Shown: positions 9,501-18,643 of the stretch, piece after piece
Layout: each line of letters begins with the position of its first letter
Numbering within the stretch: position 1 is the stretch's first letter
Assembly: GCA_963669435.1 (NCBI GenBank)
Contig: OY770025.1
Location: forward strand, 2,728,001-2,792,000
Direction of reading: 5' to 3'
Source of the DNA: CALJFL01 sp963669435
GTDB lineage: Bacteria > Pseudomonadota > Gammaproteobacteria > Pseudomonadales > Halieaceae
Length of the DNA stretch: 64,000 bases
Notes under the pieces: model-generated
Seen by the model: the letters and a program-made list of their open reading frames with translations, nothing else
Database searches by the model: none
Told to the model about the DNA's origin: nothing
Program-made: the position numbers and the translations under genes

Positions 9501-9794
9501 CAGGAACTACTGGCCATGCAGGACGCTTTCTCAGACGCTGACCGGGCGGTGGTGGGCGCCAGGCGACCACCCAGTTTCACCGACTGGTTGAGTCATGCCA
9601 TCCGGGGGACGGGTGGCAGCAGCTATGGTCCAACGCCATCGCATGTTCGTAGTTTGGACTATGCCAAAACAGATTTCGCACCGCTGCGAGAGCGCCTCAA
9701 CGTGATCCTGGACCAGGAGATACCCGCACTGCGAGGCGCCTTGAACGAGGCAGGTGCACCCTGGGGGCGGGGGCAAGCCGTCCCTGCGTACTGA
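6522..9794 (+). CDS. exported Vps10/BNR-repeat (sortilin-like beta-propeller) protein
   Basis: Large secreted protein of about 1090 aa. Starting at TTG 6522, which follows an AAAGGAG ribosome site at 6508-6514, gives a clean signal peptide (MIRIQSLLLAAALALFALATSAEP); upstream in-frame starts lack this. The body contains many Asp-box/BNR turns such as STDGGRTW, SEDGGKTF, SENGGESW and YVSRNRGRSW spread over residues about 40-720, forming beta-propellers, and a C-terminal alpha/beta region. Such proteins occur in marine bacteria beside TonB receptors; glycosidase or peptidase activity is not established. The TonB receptor gene follows at 104 bp on the same strand. Confidence 0.88.
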   Translation: MIRIQSLLLAAALALFALATSAEPEKEDEKEKGPYDGLEWRNIGPAFMSGRIADIDWDPTDSSVWYVAVGSGGVWKTINAGVTWTPIFDDESVYSIGNVTVDPSNPNTVWVGTGEDVGGRHVAYGDGIYRSDDGGQSWTNKGLGESEHISTILVHPEDSDTVWVAAQGPLWSPGGDRGFYMTTDGGETWEKTLGGGEWTGVTDIVMDPRNPDVLYAATWQRHRTVAAYMGGGPESGVHKSTDGGRTWTQLSKGLPSDNLGKIGLAISPMKPDVVYAAIELNRREGGVWRSADAGGSWEKGADAVGGGTGPHYYQELVASPHSFDRLYIVGPVVQKSEDGGKTFEDMPQQAKHSDTHAILFDPADPDYIMMGTDGGVYESFDLGLTWRFIDNLPLTQYYKLAVDDAEPFYNIYGGTQDNNTQGGPSRTNNRNGIRNADWKVVLGGDGHQPATEPGNPDILYAQSQRGNLSRIDLTTGESMFIRPQPAPGEPPERSNWDSPILVSPHNPTRLYFGTQRVWRSDDRGDDWRPVSGDLTRNQDRMTLPLMEQTWSWDAPWDMFAMSEYNTITSLAESPIVEGLLYAGSDDGLIQVSENGGESWRQSEVGSLPGVPDTAFVNDIRADLHDADTVYISLDNHKYGDFKPYLLVSRNRGRSWRAITKGIPDKHLVWRVVQDHEKPGLMFAATEFGVFVTLNGGQQWEQLGAGMPTIAVRDITIQRRENDVVAATFGRGFYVLDDYSALRGASEDALSKEAVLFTPRDADWFFPRMILGATPRGSSGDQTYVADNPPFGAVLTYHLAEGFPTLETIRQDAEKEALEAGDSVRFQGWDAVEAERREVAPALKLLIRDAQGNVIRRIDAPAEKGFHRVAWDLRHPYPGSIETPPSWQGLPPRGFMVAPGDYSAELVLLKNGESRALSGPVEFAVESIYPGALEGPEVAQRDAFLRDIAAVLGQVSAAQYALEDALEDVATMTTMLEHSATNPGDTDAKVHALHQELLAMQDAFSDADRAVVGARRPPSFTDWLSHAIRGTGGSSYGPTPSHVRSLDYAKTDFAPLRERLNVILDQEIPALRGALNEAGAPWGRGQAVPAY

Positions 9795-9897
9795 CCCTTA
9801 CTCGGGCGGCGCAGCACTGCATCACACTACCAATCGGTGATTGTGCCGCCCGTTCGTATTGGGGCGCAGCCGCTGCCTGGAGGAAATCCATCGATCA

Positions 9898-11778
9898 ATG
9901 AACAGGGCTTTACATCAACTGGCTACGGCGGCGTGTTTGTGCGGGGTGTGCGCGGCCCGGGCGGAACCGCCCCTGGAGGAAGTAAATGTTGTCGGCCAAC
10001 GCAACCTCCTCAAACAGTCGCTGTACCTGCCGGGTGACCAGCAAAGTATTACCCTGGATCAACAGGCCAGTTTGAACCGCACCGTGGGTGACCTGATTGA
10101 GCGCCTGCCGGGCGTCAGCCTGAATGGGCAGGGCGGCTTGTTGCAAAGCTACAGTGTGCGCGGTTTCAGCCGCTGGCGCATTCGTACCGAGGTTGACGGT
10201 GTGCCCATCATTACCGATCGCCGTGCAGGCAATTCCGTTTCCTTTATCCCACCTGAACTGCTGTCGGGGGTGGTGGTTGGGCGTGGCCCGTCCTCAAGCC
10301 TGTACGGTTCCGATGCCATGGGCGGCATCGTAAGCCTGCAATCTCTCCAGGCCGGGCGCGCCCAGGCCACGGTGGAAGGGCAGAACAACGACAACGCCTT
10401 GGCTGCAACGGTTGGATTCGGTGCTGGCGACACCTTCACCGGCGCACTCAGCCTGCGACGCGCCGACAACGCCGAGGATGCCGACGGGCGTGAACTCAAT
10501 ACCGGTTACGAGCAGGTGGGTATGTTGCTTAAGTCCCGGTTCGGGGTAAACAATCACGACGTAACGGTGACCTGGCTGCCGTCATACGGGCAGGACATTG
10601 GCAAGAGTAACAGTGAGTACCCGGAGCAAAGCCTGGGCGACTACCCCGAAGAGATTCATTCGCTGCTTTCGGTGCAGGTGCAGGACGGGTCGCGTTGGCT
10701 GGGGCGGGTGTATCACCACTACCAGGATTGGCAGTCTCGCACCGAGCGCATTGGCGTGCGCACCAACCTCATCGATTATGAGAGCCACACGATTGGCGGA
10801 CTGGCCTATGCGGCGACCAACTATGGGGCGGGTGTGGGCCGGGTTGGCCTGGAGTGGGTGGGCCGCCGGGGCGTTACCATCACGGACGCCGAGTTCGACC
10901 CCGCCGGTAAGCTGGTGGTAGACACAGAAACAATCGATGGCCAGCAGGACAATGTGGGTGTGTTTGTGGACCAACAGTGGCAAGCGGGCGCGCTCAGCTA
11001 TGGCGGCGGGTTGCGCTACGACTACATCGAACAGGAAGACAGCGGTACTAGCCGCAGTGACAACCGACTCAATGCCACACTCAGCACCAGCTGGTCACCG
11101 CTGGATGCCTGGCGGCTCAGTGGCCAGGTGGGTACGGGTTTTCGATTCCCGAGCCTGACCGAACGTTACTTCAATGGCGTTACCCCGCGCGGCGAGGTGC
11201 TGGGTAACCCGGACCTGGAGCCGGAGGAAAGCCTGGGACTGCAACTGGGCCTGGACTACACAGCTGGCGCTATAAGCGCCTCACTGCAAACCTACTTTAA
11301 CCAGCTGGATAATTACATCGAGCGCTACCCCGTGGAGGCAGACCTGCGTTCCTACCGCAACCTGGATGAGGCGGATATCTGGGGCTTCGAGGCCCAACTC
11401 GACTGGCGCAGCGGCGAGCGGCTGAACCACTCAGTCAGCTACCAATGGCAGCGCGGGGAGACGAAACAGGGGGAGTGGCTTGCCGACCTCAACCCACCCT
11501 CACTGCGCTACCTGTTGAATTGGACGGGCAAGGTGTACCGGCTGCAAAGTGACCTGAGCTACCGCCCGGGCCGCAGCGACTTTGGTGAAGGCGAACAGGC
11601 CTTGGATTCGGCGGTGATCTGGAACTCGCGCCTGGTCAGAAAGTTTGGTGAGCACTGGCAGGGCGAACTGTATGCCAACAATCTGCTCGATGAATTGTTT
11701 ATCGGCACCGCAGACGAAGACGCCGCCTACCAACCGGGTAGAACCGTGGGCTTGCGCATCCGCTGGACCGGAAAGTAG
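9898..11778 (+). CDS. TonB-dependent outer-membrane receptor
   Basis: 626-aa outer-membrane receptor: signal peptide (MNRALHQLATAACLCGVCAARA), a TonB-box-like EEVNVVGQR, an N-terminal plug (about residues 40-150; DLIERLPGVSLNGQGGLLQSYSVRGFSRWRIRTEVDGVP, then SSSLYGSDAMGGIVSL) and a 22-strand barrel ending in an aromatic-terminated strand region (TVGLRIRWTGK). The ATG at 9898 has GGAGGAAA upstream and begins the signal peptide. Such receptors import siderophores, cobalamin or oligomers; the plug resembles the FepA/CirA/BtuB class but substrate cannot be read from sequence. Likely in an operon with the preceding exoprotein. Confidence 0.92.
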   Translation: MNRALHQLATAACLCGVCAARAEPPLEEVNVVGQRNLLKQSLYLPGDQQSITLDQQASLNRTVGDLIERLPGVSLNGQGGLLQSYSVRGFSRWRIRTEVDGVPIITDRRAGNSVSFIPPELLSGVVVGRGPSSSLYGSDAMGGIVSLQSLQAGRAQATVEGQNNDNALAATVGFGAGDTFTGALSLRRADNAEDADGRELNTGYEQVGMLLKSRFGVNNHDVTVTWLPSYGQDIGKSNSEYPEQSLGDYPEEIHSLLSVQVQDGSRWLGRVYHHYQDWQSRTERIGVRTNLIDYESHTIGGLAYAATNYGAGVGRVGLEWVGRRGVTITDAEFDPAGKLVVDTETIDGQQDNVGVFVDQQWQAGALSYGGGLRYDYIEQEDSGTSRSDNRLNATLSTSWSPLDAWRLSGQVGTGFRFPSLTERYFNGVTPRGEVLGNPDLEPEESLGLQLGLDYTAGAISASLQTYFNQLDNYIERYPVEADLRSYRNLDEADIWGFEAQLDWRSGERLNHSVSYQWQRGETKQGEWLADLNPPSLRYLLNWTGKVYRLQSDLSYRPGRSDFGEGEQALDSAVIWNSRLVRKFGEHWQGELYANNLLDELFIGTADEDAAYQPGRTVGLRIRWTGK

Positions 11779-11784
11779 GGCCAG

Positions 11785-12627
11785 TCAGTCCGCAACCGTG
11801 GCGGAAGAATTTGCCAGTTGAATCTGCTGCTGCGGCAGCGACAGCACCACGCCATTGTCCTCATCGGTAAGCGCCATCAGCTCCAGCCACAGGGCCGACT
11901 GTGCCCCCAGAAAGTTGGCATTTTCCACCCACGCATAAATCGATAGTTCCAGCCCGCGCGCATCGCCGCCGGTGGCGAACACACTAACCGGGGGTTCTTC
12001 CAGTACACCTTCAACCTGTTGCATCCGCTCGCGGATAGTTTCAAGCGCCTGCACCGTGCCCGGCCCTTTCTGCAGCGACACGTTCAGTTGTATGCGCCGT
12101 TGGGGGTCGTAGGTGAAATTCAATATCTTCGAGGCCATGATCATGGCGTTGGGCAGGAATACTACTGTGCCATCGAACTTGCGCAGGGTGGTATGGAAGG
12201 TGCTGATCGCAATCACCGTACCCATCTCACCGTGGGCGAGAATGGTATTGCCCGGCACGAAGGGCAGCTTGGGAATAAAGGGAATAAGAAAGTAAGCGAT
12301 CACCGCGCCGATCAGTATCACCACAATCGCCAGCTGCCCAAAGCCGGATACATCCAGCCCAGCCTGTTGGCAAGCCACCAGCATGGTCATCACCACGAGT
12401 AAGGCATAAAGCGCGCCGAATACGACTCGCACCAGCCGGCTGTTGTTCACAAGGTTGTCCAGGTAGCCCGACGCCAGCCGGTGCAGCAGGTAAATCACCA
12501 GGGCACCGGCAATAATAATGACCAGCGCGGCCCCGATCAGCTCGCCATAACCAGCCACCTGGTTGATGATCTCTTCAGGGTTTTCCATCAAGTAGTCGAG
12601 TGGACTTTGTTTGGTGTCTTCAGGCAT
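11785..12627 (-). CDS. MscS-family mechanosensitive channel
   Basis: 280-aa small-conductance mechanosensitive channel. Three hydrophobic helices occupy about residues 25-50, 65-88 and 92-115; the pore helix region is followed by the MscS beta domain (FVPGNTILAHGEMGTVIAISTFHTTLRKFDGTVVFLPNAMIMASKILNFT) and a C-terminal alpha/beta domain. It would release solutes on hypo-osmotic shock at the inner membrane. It converges on the TonB receptor gene with only 6 bp between stops. The pore lacks an obvious glycine-alanine-rich TM3 like E. coli MscS, so it is a divergent member. Confidence 0.9.
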   Translation of the reverse strand: MPEDTKQSPLDYLMENPEEIINQVAGYGELIGAALVIIIAGALVIYLLHRLASGYLDNLVNNSRLVRVVFGALYALLVVMTMLVACQQAGLDVSGFGQLAIVVILIGAVIAYFLIPFIPKLPFVPGNTILAHGEMGTVIAISTFHTTLRKFDGTVVFLPNAMIMASKILNFTYDPQRRIQLNVSLQKGPGTVQALETIRERMQQVEGVLEEPPVSVFATGGDARGLELSIYAWVENANFLGAQSALWLELMALTDEDNGVVLSLPQQQIQLANSSATVAD

Positions 12628-12685
12628 GGCGGGGCGCCTCAGTTCACTTCATGTTCTCTTGAAACGAATCTACTCTCCTGGCGAG

Positions 12686-13510
12686 TCAGGGTGTGTAGAG
12701 GTTGCTGTTGCCCAGCTCAAACCACCTTTCATGCAGCCTTACATAGAGCCCGGTCTTTTCGAACACCAGCATATAGTTGCGCAGCAGGTTTTCGAACTGA
12801 GGATCCCCCTGGGCAATGGCCATACCCAGGGGTTCGGTGGAAATGGGTGGCGTGACCAGTTGCAGCTGGGCGTCGCGGTTGCTTTGGCGCGTCAGGGCAA
12901 GGATCGGCATATCCGCAACCAGGCCGTCCACCTTGCCACGCAACAACATGTCCACACCCTCGTCATAATTGGCAATGGTGCGCAGCGAGGCCTCCGGCAG
13001 CTTCTGCTCCACGATGCTCTCGCTGGTAGAGCCTTTGAGGGCGGCGAGTTTAACGCTGGAATCGTTAAAGCCCGAACCAGACTTGGCCGAGGCCATCAAT
13101 TTATTGGTCACCAGCAGCGACTTGCCCGAGAGCATATAGGGCCCCACAAAACTGACACTGCGCGAGCGCTCCGGGGTGATGGTCATGCCGGATATCACCA
13201 TATCGGCCTTACCGCTCTCCACCGCTTCCAGCAGTTCATCAAACGGCAACTGCACAATCTCCAGCTTCACGTTCATCAGGCCCGCCAGGGCATTGGCCAG
13301 GTCCACATCAAAACCGATGATCGACTTACTCTTGCCATAAGTGAAATTAAAGGGCTGCTGCTCACCCGACATCGCGACTTTGAGCACCCGTTGTTCCGTT
13401 ATCCGGTCAAGTACTGGGCTGGCGCTAAAAGCCAGCGCAGAAAGGCAAAGACCCAGGGTGAAGACAATGGCTTTGCCCAGTTGTTGCAAAAGGGTGCGGC
13501 GCTTATACAT
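12686..13510 (-). CDS. periplasmic substrate-binding protein (family 3 solute-binding type)
   Basis: 274-aa extracellular solute-binding protein with a signal peptide (YKRRTLLQQLGKAIVFTLGLCLSALAFSA) and the SBP_bac_3 fold: ITEQRVLKVAMSGEQQPFNFTYGKSKSIIGFDVDLANALAG, then GKADMVISGMTITPERSRSVSFVGPY. The family usually delivers polar amino acids to ABC permeases, but no permease or ATPase lies nearby, so it could equally be a stand-alone sensor-type binding protein. The start at ATG 13510 has GAGGT six bases upstream and exposes the signal peptide; an upstream in-frame extension of 50 codons is rejected. It marks the left edge of the defence island. Confidence 0.88.
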   Translation of the reverse strand: MYKRRTLLQQLGKAIVFTLGLCLSALAFSASPVLDRITEQRVLKVAMSGEQQPFNFTYGKSKSIIGFDVDLANALAGLMNVKLEIVQLPFDELLEAVESGKADMVISGMTITPERSRSVSFVGPYMLSGKSLLVTNKLMASAKSGSGFNDSSVKLAALKGSTSESIVEQKLPEASLRTIANYDEGVDMLLRGKVDGLVADMPILALTRQSNRDAQLQLVTPPISTEPLGMAIAQGDPQFENLLRNYMLVFEKTGLYVRLHERWFELGNSNLYTP

Positions 13511-13708
13511 CTTGGTTACCTCGTTAATCTGATAAAGGCTAGATATCTTGTCACGATAGCACATTGTGTCGATCTGCACGTTTAACTCGAGTGAGTCCTT
13601 GAGGTTGAACAAGCGCCATCTGAAGTGGTTCGCCGTCAATCCAACGCCGATGTTTGGCACCTGATTTTCTGAGAGACGACCTCGAAATGATTGTCGGCCG
13701 GAAATTTT

Positions 13709-14242
13709 TCATTCCGCTTCGGCATGTAATTCGTTGAAGAATACAACTCCACCATCAGTAAGCACAAACTTTCCCTGATCATTGTAGAAAGCAATATCCC
13801 GGCCAACAAGAATGTTTTCAACCTCTTGCAAAAGCGGTCTTTGCATACCACAGGCGGCGAGGATTTCGCGGAAGTCCTCACGATCGGAGAATCGCTCCAG
13901 GTATTCTCGAGGCAGTCCAGATGTGGGATCCAAGAGAATATCAGGGTATAGATTCTCTTCCTGCATCCCCCTAGCAATTATATCCATCAAAACCTGAATG
14001 CTCCTGGCAACGACCATGTATGGCTCCTGTTGCTTAGTTTCGCGAATAAAGTATGCGGCGCCTGATAGGTTGACGATTTCAAACGGGAGGGCAGCGTAGA
14101 GATCTCGGTAAGCCTCTTCATTCTCGAAGAGTTCGTTGAACAGCGGATTTGGCTCTAACCCGGTCGATGTGGTTACATGCTTGTTGATCAAGGCCCCGCG
14201 CATACCTGCCTTAAATATTTCTTGTGATAACTCGGTATTCAT
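13709..14242 (-). CDS. jetB: Wadjet JetB / MksE-like condensin subunit
   Basis: 177-aa winged-helix (kite) subunit of an SMC-like anti-plasmid complex, matching MksE/JetB in size, in its position next to the kleisin gene, and in features such as FNELFENEEAYRDLYAALPF near the middle and the C-terminal winged helix (FVLTDGGVVFFNELHAE). It would bind the kleisin JetA and load the JetC ATPase onto DNA. ATG 14242 overlaps the JetA stop as ATGA. It is the last gene of the operon. Confidence 0.8.
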   Translation of the reverse strand: MNTELSQEIFKAGMRGALINKHVTTSTGLEPNPLFNELFENEEAYRDLYAALPFEIVNLSGAAYFIRETKQQEPYMVVARSIQVLMDIIARGMQEENLYPDILLDPTSGLPREYLERFSDREDFREILAACGMQRPLLQEVENILVGRDIAFYNDQGKFVLTDGGVVFFNELHAEAE

Positions 14243-15690
14243 TTGGCGGCCTCGAAACCGTCGCTGTCCTTAGCCGGCGATCGGACATGGTACCGATATT
14301 GCCAGCCCTTATGGGTGATAACATTGGTTCGGGTAGGCGACGTCTTAAAATTGATGTCGACCAAACTAAGGCCATCAATTACATCCGGGAGCTCATAGTC
14401 CGCCATATTGTGAGAAAGGTAGGCATGGAGGTCAGCACAGATATCACTTAGGTGTGTTGGGGGACGGTAGTTTGCCATCACGATTGCCAGTCTTTCCGCT
14501 CGTTCGTATCTTTTGACCACATCGGGATCTATTGGCACTACAGCACTATTTGATTTGCTCTCGGATCGATCTCTCCCCGCTGATTCTTCAGCTACGCGCA
14601 GTGCTTCGTCTAAGAATGACCTGCCATGTTTTTCGGGCCAGGACATCATGCCACCATGACGAGATTTAACTTCCTTTAGACCAGAGAGTCGCTTGGCATC
14701 AGAAAAAATAGGATCTTCGAGTGAAAGTCGGAAACCTCGGCGCCGACCGTCCTGCACCTCCTCTACTGCTGCCTTGAGCCTAGTGTAACGCTCTTCAATT
14801 TTGTTGTATCGCCGGCGCTGCTCTGCATGAAGTCTGACGTACTGTTCCAGAGTATCCCGGAGTAATACGACCTCTGCTGATAAAGATAGAATCTGAAATT
14901 CGATACGTTGCAACTGGCGTACATGTCTATGTCGTTGACTTTGCTCGAATCGCGAGATGATCTCGGACATTATCTGCATAGGCGCAGTGGTGATTGTCTG
15001 GAGATTAGAGCCCGATCGAATTTTGCGCTTTATATCTAAATTCGGGTCCAGAAACTGAATAGTTGGCACCACATTGCGTTCGTGGATTGTGTAAATTTCG
15101 TCCAGTGCGCGGCCGACTTGCCTGGCCCGCGTCATGGAGGTGTAATCTATACTATCGACGATATCTGCTAGTGCTTCACAGCGCCCCCTCAGTGCCGCTA
15201 CATTTTGGGTCAGCTTATGGGCTATTTCGTGAAAGCAATCGTAAACCGTCGCAACAACTTCTTTAAAAAGAGGATCATCATCGATCCAGCAAAGTGCCGG
15301 ATCCTTTGCCTGTGCTAGAAGTGCAACAAGTCTCTCGTGTAGGTGATCCAGATCTGGTTGAGTTAGGCCACGTAATCTAACATCGTCAAATGATCGAAGC
15401 ATCTCCCGAAGCCATGAAACCAGCAAGAATCTACCTGTTTGGCCGTGATTAAATACCAGCAGCTGGTTCCGCTTTAAGTTGTCAATCGACAAGGCATCAA
15501 GGATGGTTCGGCGTTCTGGCTCAGACATGCTTCTTGTGGCGGATTCTATTCGGCTGTTGTAGAGCCCCAGGCTAAACTCCTCCGACACGCGCTCTTCATG
15601 AGCACTTTGGTCGATCTCATCTATCATCTGAAAAAAGATCTCTCGGTGATCAATGATGAGTTTGGTGGTTTCGGCCCTATTAACTGGCAC
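14239..15690 (-). CDS. jetA: Wadjet JetA / MksF-like kleisin
   Basis: 483-aa kleisin-type subunit. It has an N-terminal winged-helix region (residues about 1-110), a long helical middle with heptad character (about 200-330, including the HRHVRQLQRIEFQILSLSAEVV region) and a C-terminal winged helix that would touch the SMC head. Two starts are possible; GTG 15690, with an ACGAGG ribosome site six bases upstream and an 11-bp overlap of the JetC stop, is preferred over an ATG 25 codons upstream buried in jetC. Assignment rests on operon position and architecture; the family diverges strongly in sequence. Confidence 0.78.
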   Translation of the reverse strand: MPVNRAETTKLIIDHREIFFQMIDEIDQSAHEERVSEEFSLGLYNSRIESATRSMSEPERRTILDALSIDNLKRNQLLVFNHGQTGRFLLVSWLREMLRSFDDVRLRGLTQPDLDHLHERLVALLAQAKDPALCWIDDDPLFKEVVATVYDCFHEIAHKLTQNVAALRGRCEALADIVDSIDYTSMTRARQVGRALDEIYTIHERNVVPTIQFLDPNLDIKRKIRSGSNLQTITTAPMQIMSEIISRFEQSQRHRHVRQLQRIEFQILSLSAEVVLLRDTLEQYVRLHAEQRRRYNKIEERYTRLKAAVEEVQDGRRRGFRLSLEDPIFSDAKRLSGLKEVKSRHGGMMSWPEKHGRSFLDEALRVAEESAGRDRSESKSNSAVVPIDPDVVKRYERAERLAIVMANYRPPTHLSDICADLHAYLSHNMADYELPDVIDGLSLVDINFKTSPTRTNVITHKGWQYRYHVRSPAKDSDGFEAAK

Positions 15691-18643
15691 TTGAGACCTC
15701 GTTAGGCGTTCCAACTTGTACGAGCTGATCAACGTTGTCGATGTATATGGCGACGCACTGTCCAATAGGAGGAGAGTCTACAAGTCGATGGAGGGATAAA
15801 GAGTGGTGGTTGCCAATGGCTTTTGCGATATATGCTGTGTTTTCGGGACATGCTGCAAACAATACGAGTCCACGTGATTCGACTGCTGCGACAAGCTCTT
15901 TGGCATTCCTAGAATCCAATGAGGTGACCTCATCGAATATAATGGGCAGCGTCACAGCAACATCTTCAGGCACGATACGTTTAATAAGAATCGACAACAT
16001 GACGGCGTTTAGCATGGCGGTTGTGCCGTTGGACTGGGCAATTCGAGTGTGCTGGCCATTAATCTCAAAGTCATAATCTACCCCTACAACTATCTTGGTC
16101 ATATCAAGTTTCGCTTGGCCCGCCCGGGTCGCAAGAAATTCATCGCAAAATCCCTGCAGTCTGTTGTAAAACTCCGGACTGAGCATGCTGTCAGTCGTAG
16201 TAGAAGACTCGTACTTTCTTAGATCCTTGCATAGCGACTGAAATCGACTATCAGTTTCTAGCTTTACCCAGGTTCTTTCGATATTGGAGATACGAACGTT
16301 TTCTAGCTCTTTATTGATGGAGGCACTGAAGTTCTTAACAGAACGCTCCATTTTTTGTAGTACACCCATTTGTGTGCTGGTCGTGTGGTTATGAGTTGCT
16401 ACATCTGCCCGCCATTTGCGCTCTAGCTCATCGATGTTACGGAATTCGGATGCGTACGCATCATAGGATCTTTGAAAATCAGTGCTGGCCATATTCAGAT
16501 GCTTGGACACTACAGCCTCGGCGTCTCGAATATTGGCTTGTGTTAATTCAACGAGCACACACTCTGCTTCTAAATTGATCTGCTGCAGTCGCGATACGTT
16601 CTTTTTTGCTTCCTCCGCTACTTCTAGAAGCTGGTCAGTGCTGGGTAATGATTCGATATCGTTCAGGCTATCAGGAATACGCTTCACTCCTAATAGACCG
16701 CCAGCGGTGGTAAATTCTCTTTCCAAATCTCTAAGAACTTGCTGGCTCTTCTGGGTAATATCCTGCTGGTGTTCATACTCTGCTCTAAAATTATCGCGCT
16801 CAGAAGAGGCTGCCAGGAATCTCTTGTCTGAGGTGTCGTTATCTAATTGCGATTCTTTGACGAGTTGACGTGCCTCCTCAATCGACGACTCTGATTCGGC
16901 ATAATTACGCAGAACAGTATCAGCCGAACGCAGAACGGAGATTTCACTTTCTACTTCTACTAATTCCGCCTCTAGTTTCTCTAGCAATTTATGGCGTGCG
17001 CTGGCGTCAGTCTTAAGAATATCGCTGCCAGAGCGAATTTCGGCGAGATATTCAGCTACGTCTTTCCTGAGTGCTTCAAGTCGTAATTGATTATCTTTGT
17101 CCGCTTCCGCTTGCAGGTACTTGCGAATGGGTACGCCTACTATAGGCTCCCCTTTAAATGTCAGGCAGTCATCCACGTTGGAGAAAAGGCTGACGAATTT
17201 GTCGATTAATACGTACTCATCAGGATCAATTTCTACGCGGAGTTGGGACAGATTTTCATTCAAAGATTGCAGGATCACGGCGGCATGTTCAGATACCTGG
17301 TCAAGTGTACGTTCAGAGTCGGAGCTCATGTGGGATTCAAGGGCTTCTAAGGACTCCTTGGCAGTGGCCAGGTCTTTGTTTCGTTCTTCAAGACGGCGCC
17401 TCAGCTTTTCGCCATCTCTGACGTGTTCAATACGTTCCTGGAGGGCGTGCAGGCCGTCGTTTTCAGCACTTTTCAAATACTCGATAATCTGTTCGTCGTC
17501 AGTAAGACCGAGGCTGATGTATTTTGTTCGAAGTTCGATGCACTTATGTTTTTTTTCGTCCAGATCGAAGTGGCGCTGCTCTCGTTCACCGAGTATGGCT
17601 TTGGTTGAAACTAGTTGATTCTTGGACGATCCTTTGGCCTTTTTTGCGTCCGAAAAGGCAGTTTCTATCTCGGTCCGACGGGGTTCTAGTAGCGCGATTT
17701 TCGCCTGGGCTTTTTCCACGTGAACTGATGCCGCGGACAGCGCTCCGAACAACGTTTCGCGAGTTTGGCTATACAGAGCTTTAAATTCATGATGGAGCTC
17801 GGATAGCGTATTCCAAGTTGGCTGGAGTCTTCGAAGCTGGCGTAGATGATCATCCTGTGTTCGAAGTTCCTCGTACTCTTCACTGATTCGGGCCAGATCG
17901 ATCTTAATAGAGGTGTCGCCGCCGCTGAGATCCTGGTCGATCAGGGTGGCAATCGCCATCGGTAACCGGCTTTGTCTGAAGTCAAAAGCAAGATTAAGAG
18001 TTGCCCTCAGTGTCTCAATTTGCGCATCAGAAGCTTTTCCAGGCATGGGCACCATGCAAAACCGGGTATCCAGATTGGCCGGGTTGTAGCGACTGTACAG
18101 CGCTTCCTTTAACGCGCTCTTGCTGTTAATGCGTACAGCTCTCATGGGCTTTAGTATTTCCCATACCTCCTGATGGGTATGATTGGTCGGCTCACCCATG
18201 CCATTGTTAGCGTCGGATTCCGGGTTCCAGAAGAGGTGGGCAATTTCAGCATAGGGAGCGGCCACGAATATGCGACTGTAGGAGAACTCCTCTCTGCCTT
18301 GGTGCAAGATCTGACAGTATGGACCCGCCGGATTTTCACCTTCACATACGATAAATGATCGATTGCTCCCAAAGTAGTGCTTGAATGATTCAGCGGCTCC
18401 GTAGTCTCCCAGCGGGCCTCGGAATGCAAATTTGCGAGCCATATCGTTGAGATTGACTTCCGGCAGCAAGAAAAATTTCACAGCACGCAGTGAGGAAGAT
18501 TTACCGGCATTGTTGGTCCCAAACAGTCCCGCCGATATGTCGATTGGTAAAGATATGTACGCGCTCTGGCTAGAGTTTACAAAAACCAACCGGCGTAGTA
18601 CGTACTCGTTACGGAATCCCAGGTCCTCGTCATATGGATTCAT
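15680..18643 (-). CDS. jetC: Wadjet JetC / MksB-like SMC ATPase
   Basis: 987-aa MukB-like SMC protein. The Walker A motif GTNNAGKSS lies at residues 42-50; two long coiled-coil arms (about 235-440 and 560-790) flank a hinge near residues 450-540; the C-terminal head has the signature-like SNGTTAML and Walker B LPIIFDEV (residue 904 is the aspartate). In Wadjet, this motor extrudes DNA loops to sense small circular plasmids, which are then cut by JetD. ATG 18643, with AGAGG upstream, overlaps the JetD stop by 14 bp. At just under 1000 aa it is near the short end for JetC. Confidence 0.88.
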   Translation of the reverse strand: MNPYDEDLGFRNEYVLRRLVFVNSSQSAYISLPIDISAGLFGTNNAGKSSSLRAVKFFLLPEVNLNDMARKFAFRGPLGDYGAAESFKHYFGSNRSFIVCEGENPAGPYCQILHQGREEFSYSRIFVAAPYAEIAHLFWNPESDANNGMGEPTNHTHQEVWEILKPMRAVRINSKSALKEALYSRYNPANLDTRFCMVPMPGKASDAQIETLRATLNLAFDFRQSRLPMAIATLIDQDLSGGDTSIKIDLARISEEYEELRTQDDHLRQLRRLQPTWNTLSELHHEFKALYSQTRETLFGALSAASVHVEKAQAKIALLEPRRTEIETAFSDAKKAKGSSKNQLVSTKAILGEREQRHFDLDEKKHKCIELRTKYISLGLTDDEQIIEYLKSAENDGLHALQERIEHVRDGEKLRRRLEERNKDLATAKESLEALESHMSSDSERTLDQVSEHAAVILQSLNENLSQLRVEIDPDEYVLIDKFVSLFSNVDDCLTFKGEPIVGVPIRKYLQAEADKDNQLRLEALRKDVAEYLAEIRSGSDILKTDASARHKLLEKLEAELVEVESEISVLRSADTVLRNYAESESSIEEARQLVKESQLDNDTSDKRFLAASSERDNFRAEYEHQQDITQKSQQVLRDLEREFTTAGGLLGVKRIPDSLNDIESLPSTDQLLEVAEEAKKNVSRLQQINLEAECVLVELTQANIRDAEAVVSKHLNMASTDFQRSYDAYASEFRNIDELERKWRADVATHNHTTSTQMGVLQKMERSVKNFSASINKELENVRISNIERTWVKLETDSRFQSLCKDLRKYESSTTTDSMLSPEFYNRLQGFCDEFLATRAGQAKLDMTKIVVGVDYDFEINGQHTRIAQSNGTTAMLNAVMLSILIKRIVPEDVAVTLPIIFDEVTSLDSRNAKELVAAVESRGLVLFAACPENTAYIAKAIGNHHSLSLHRLVDSPPIGQCVAIYIDNVDQLVQVGTPNEVSSAS

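Noticed and set aside
12611..13585. Plus-strand open frame of 324 codons
   Set aside because: It is the reverse shadow of the substrate-binding protein gene, which has a signal peptide, ribosome site and clear family motifs.
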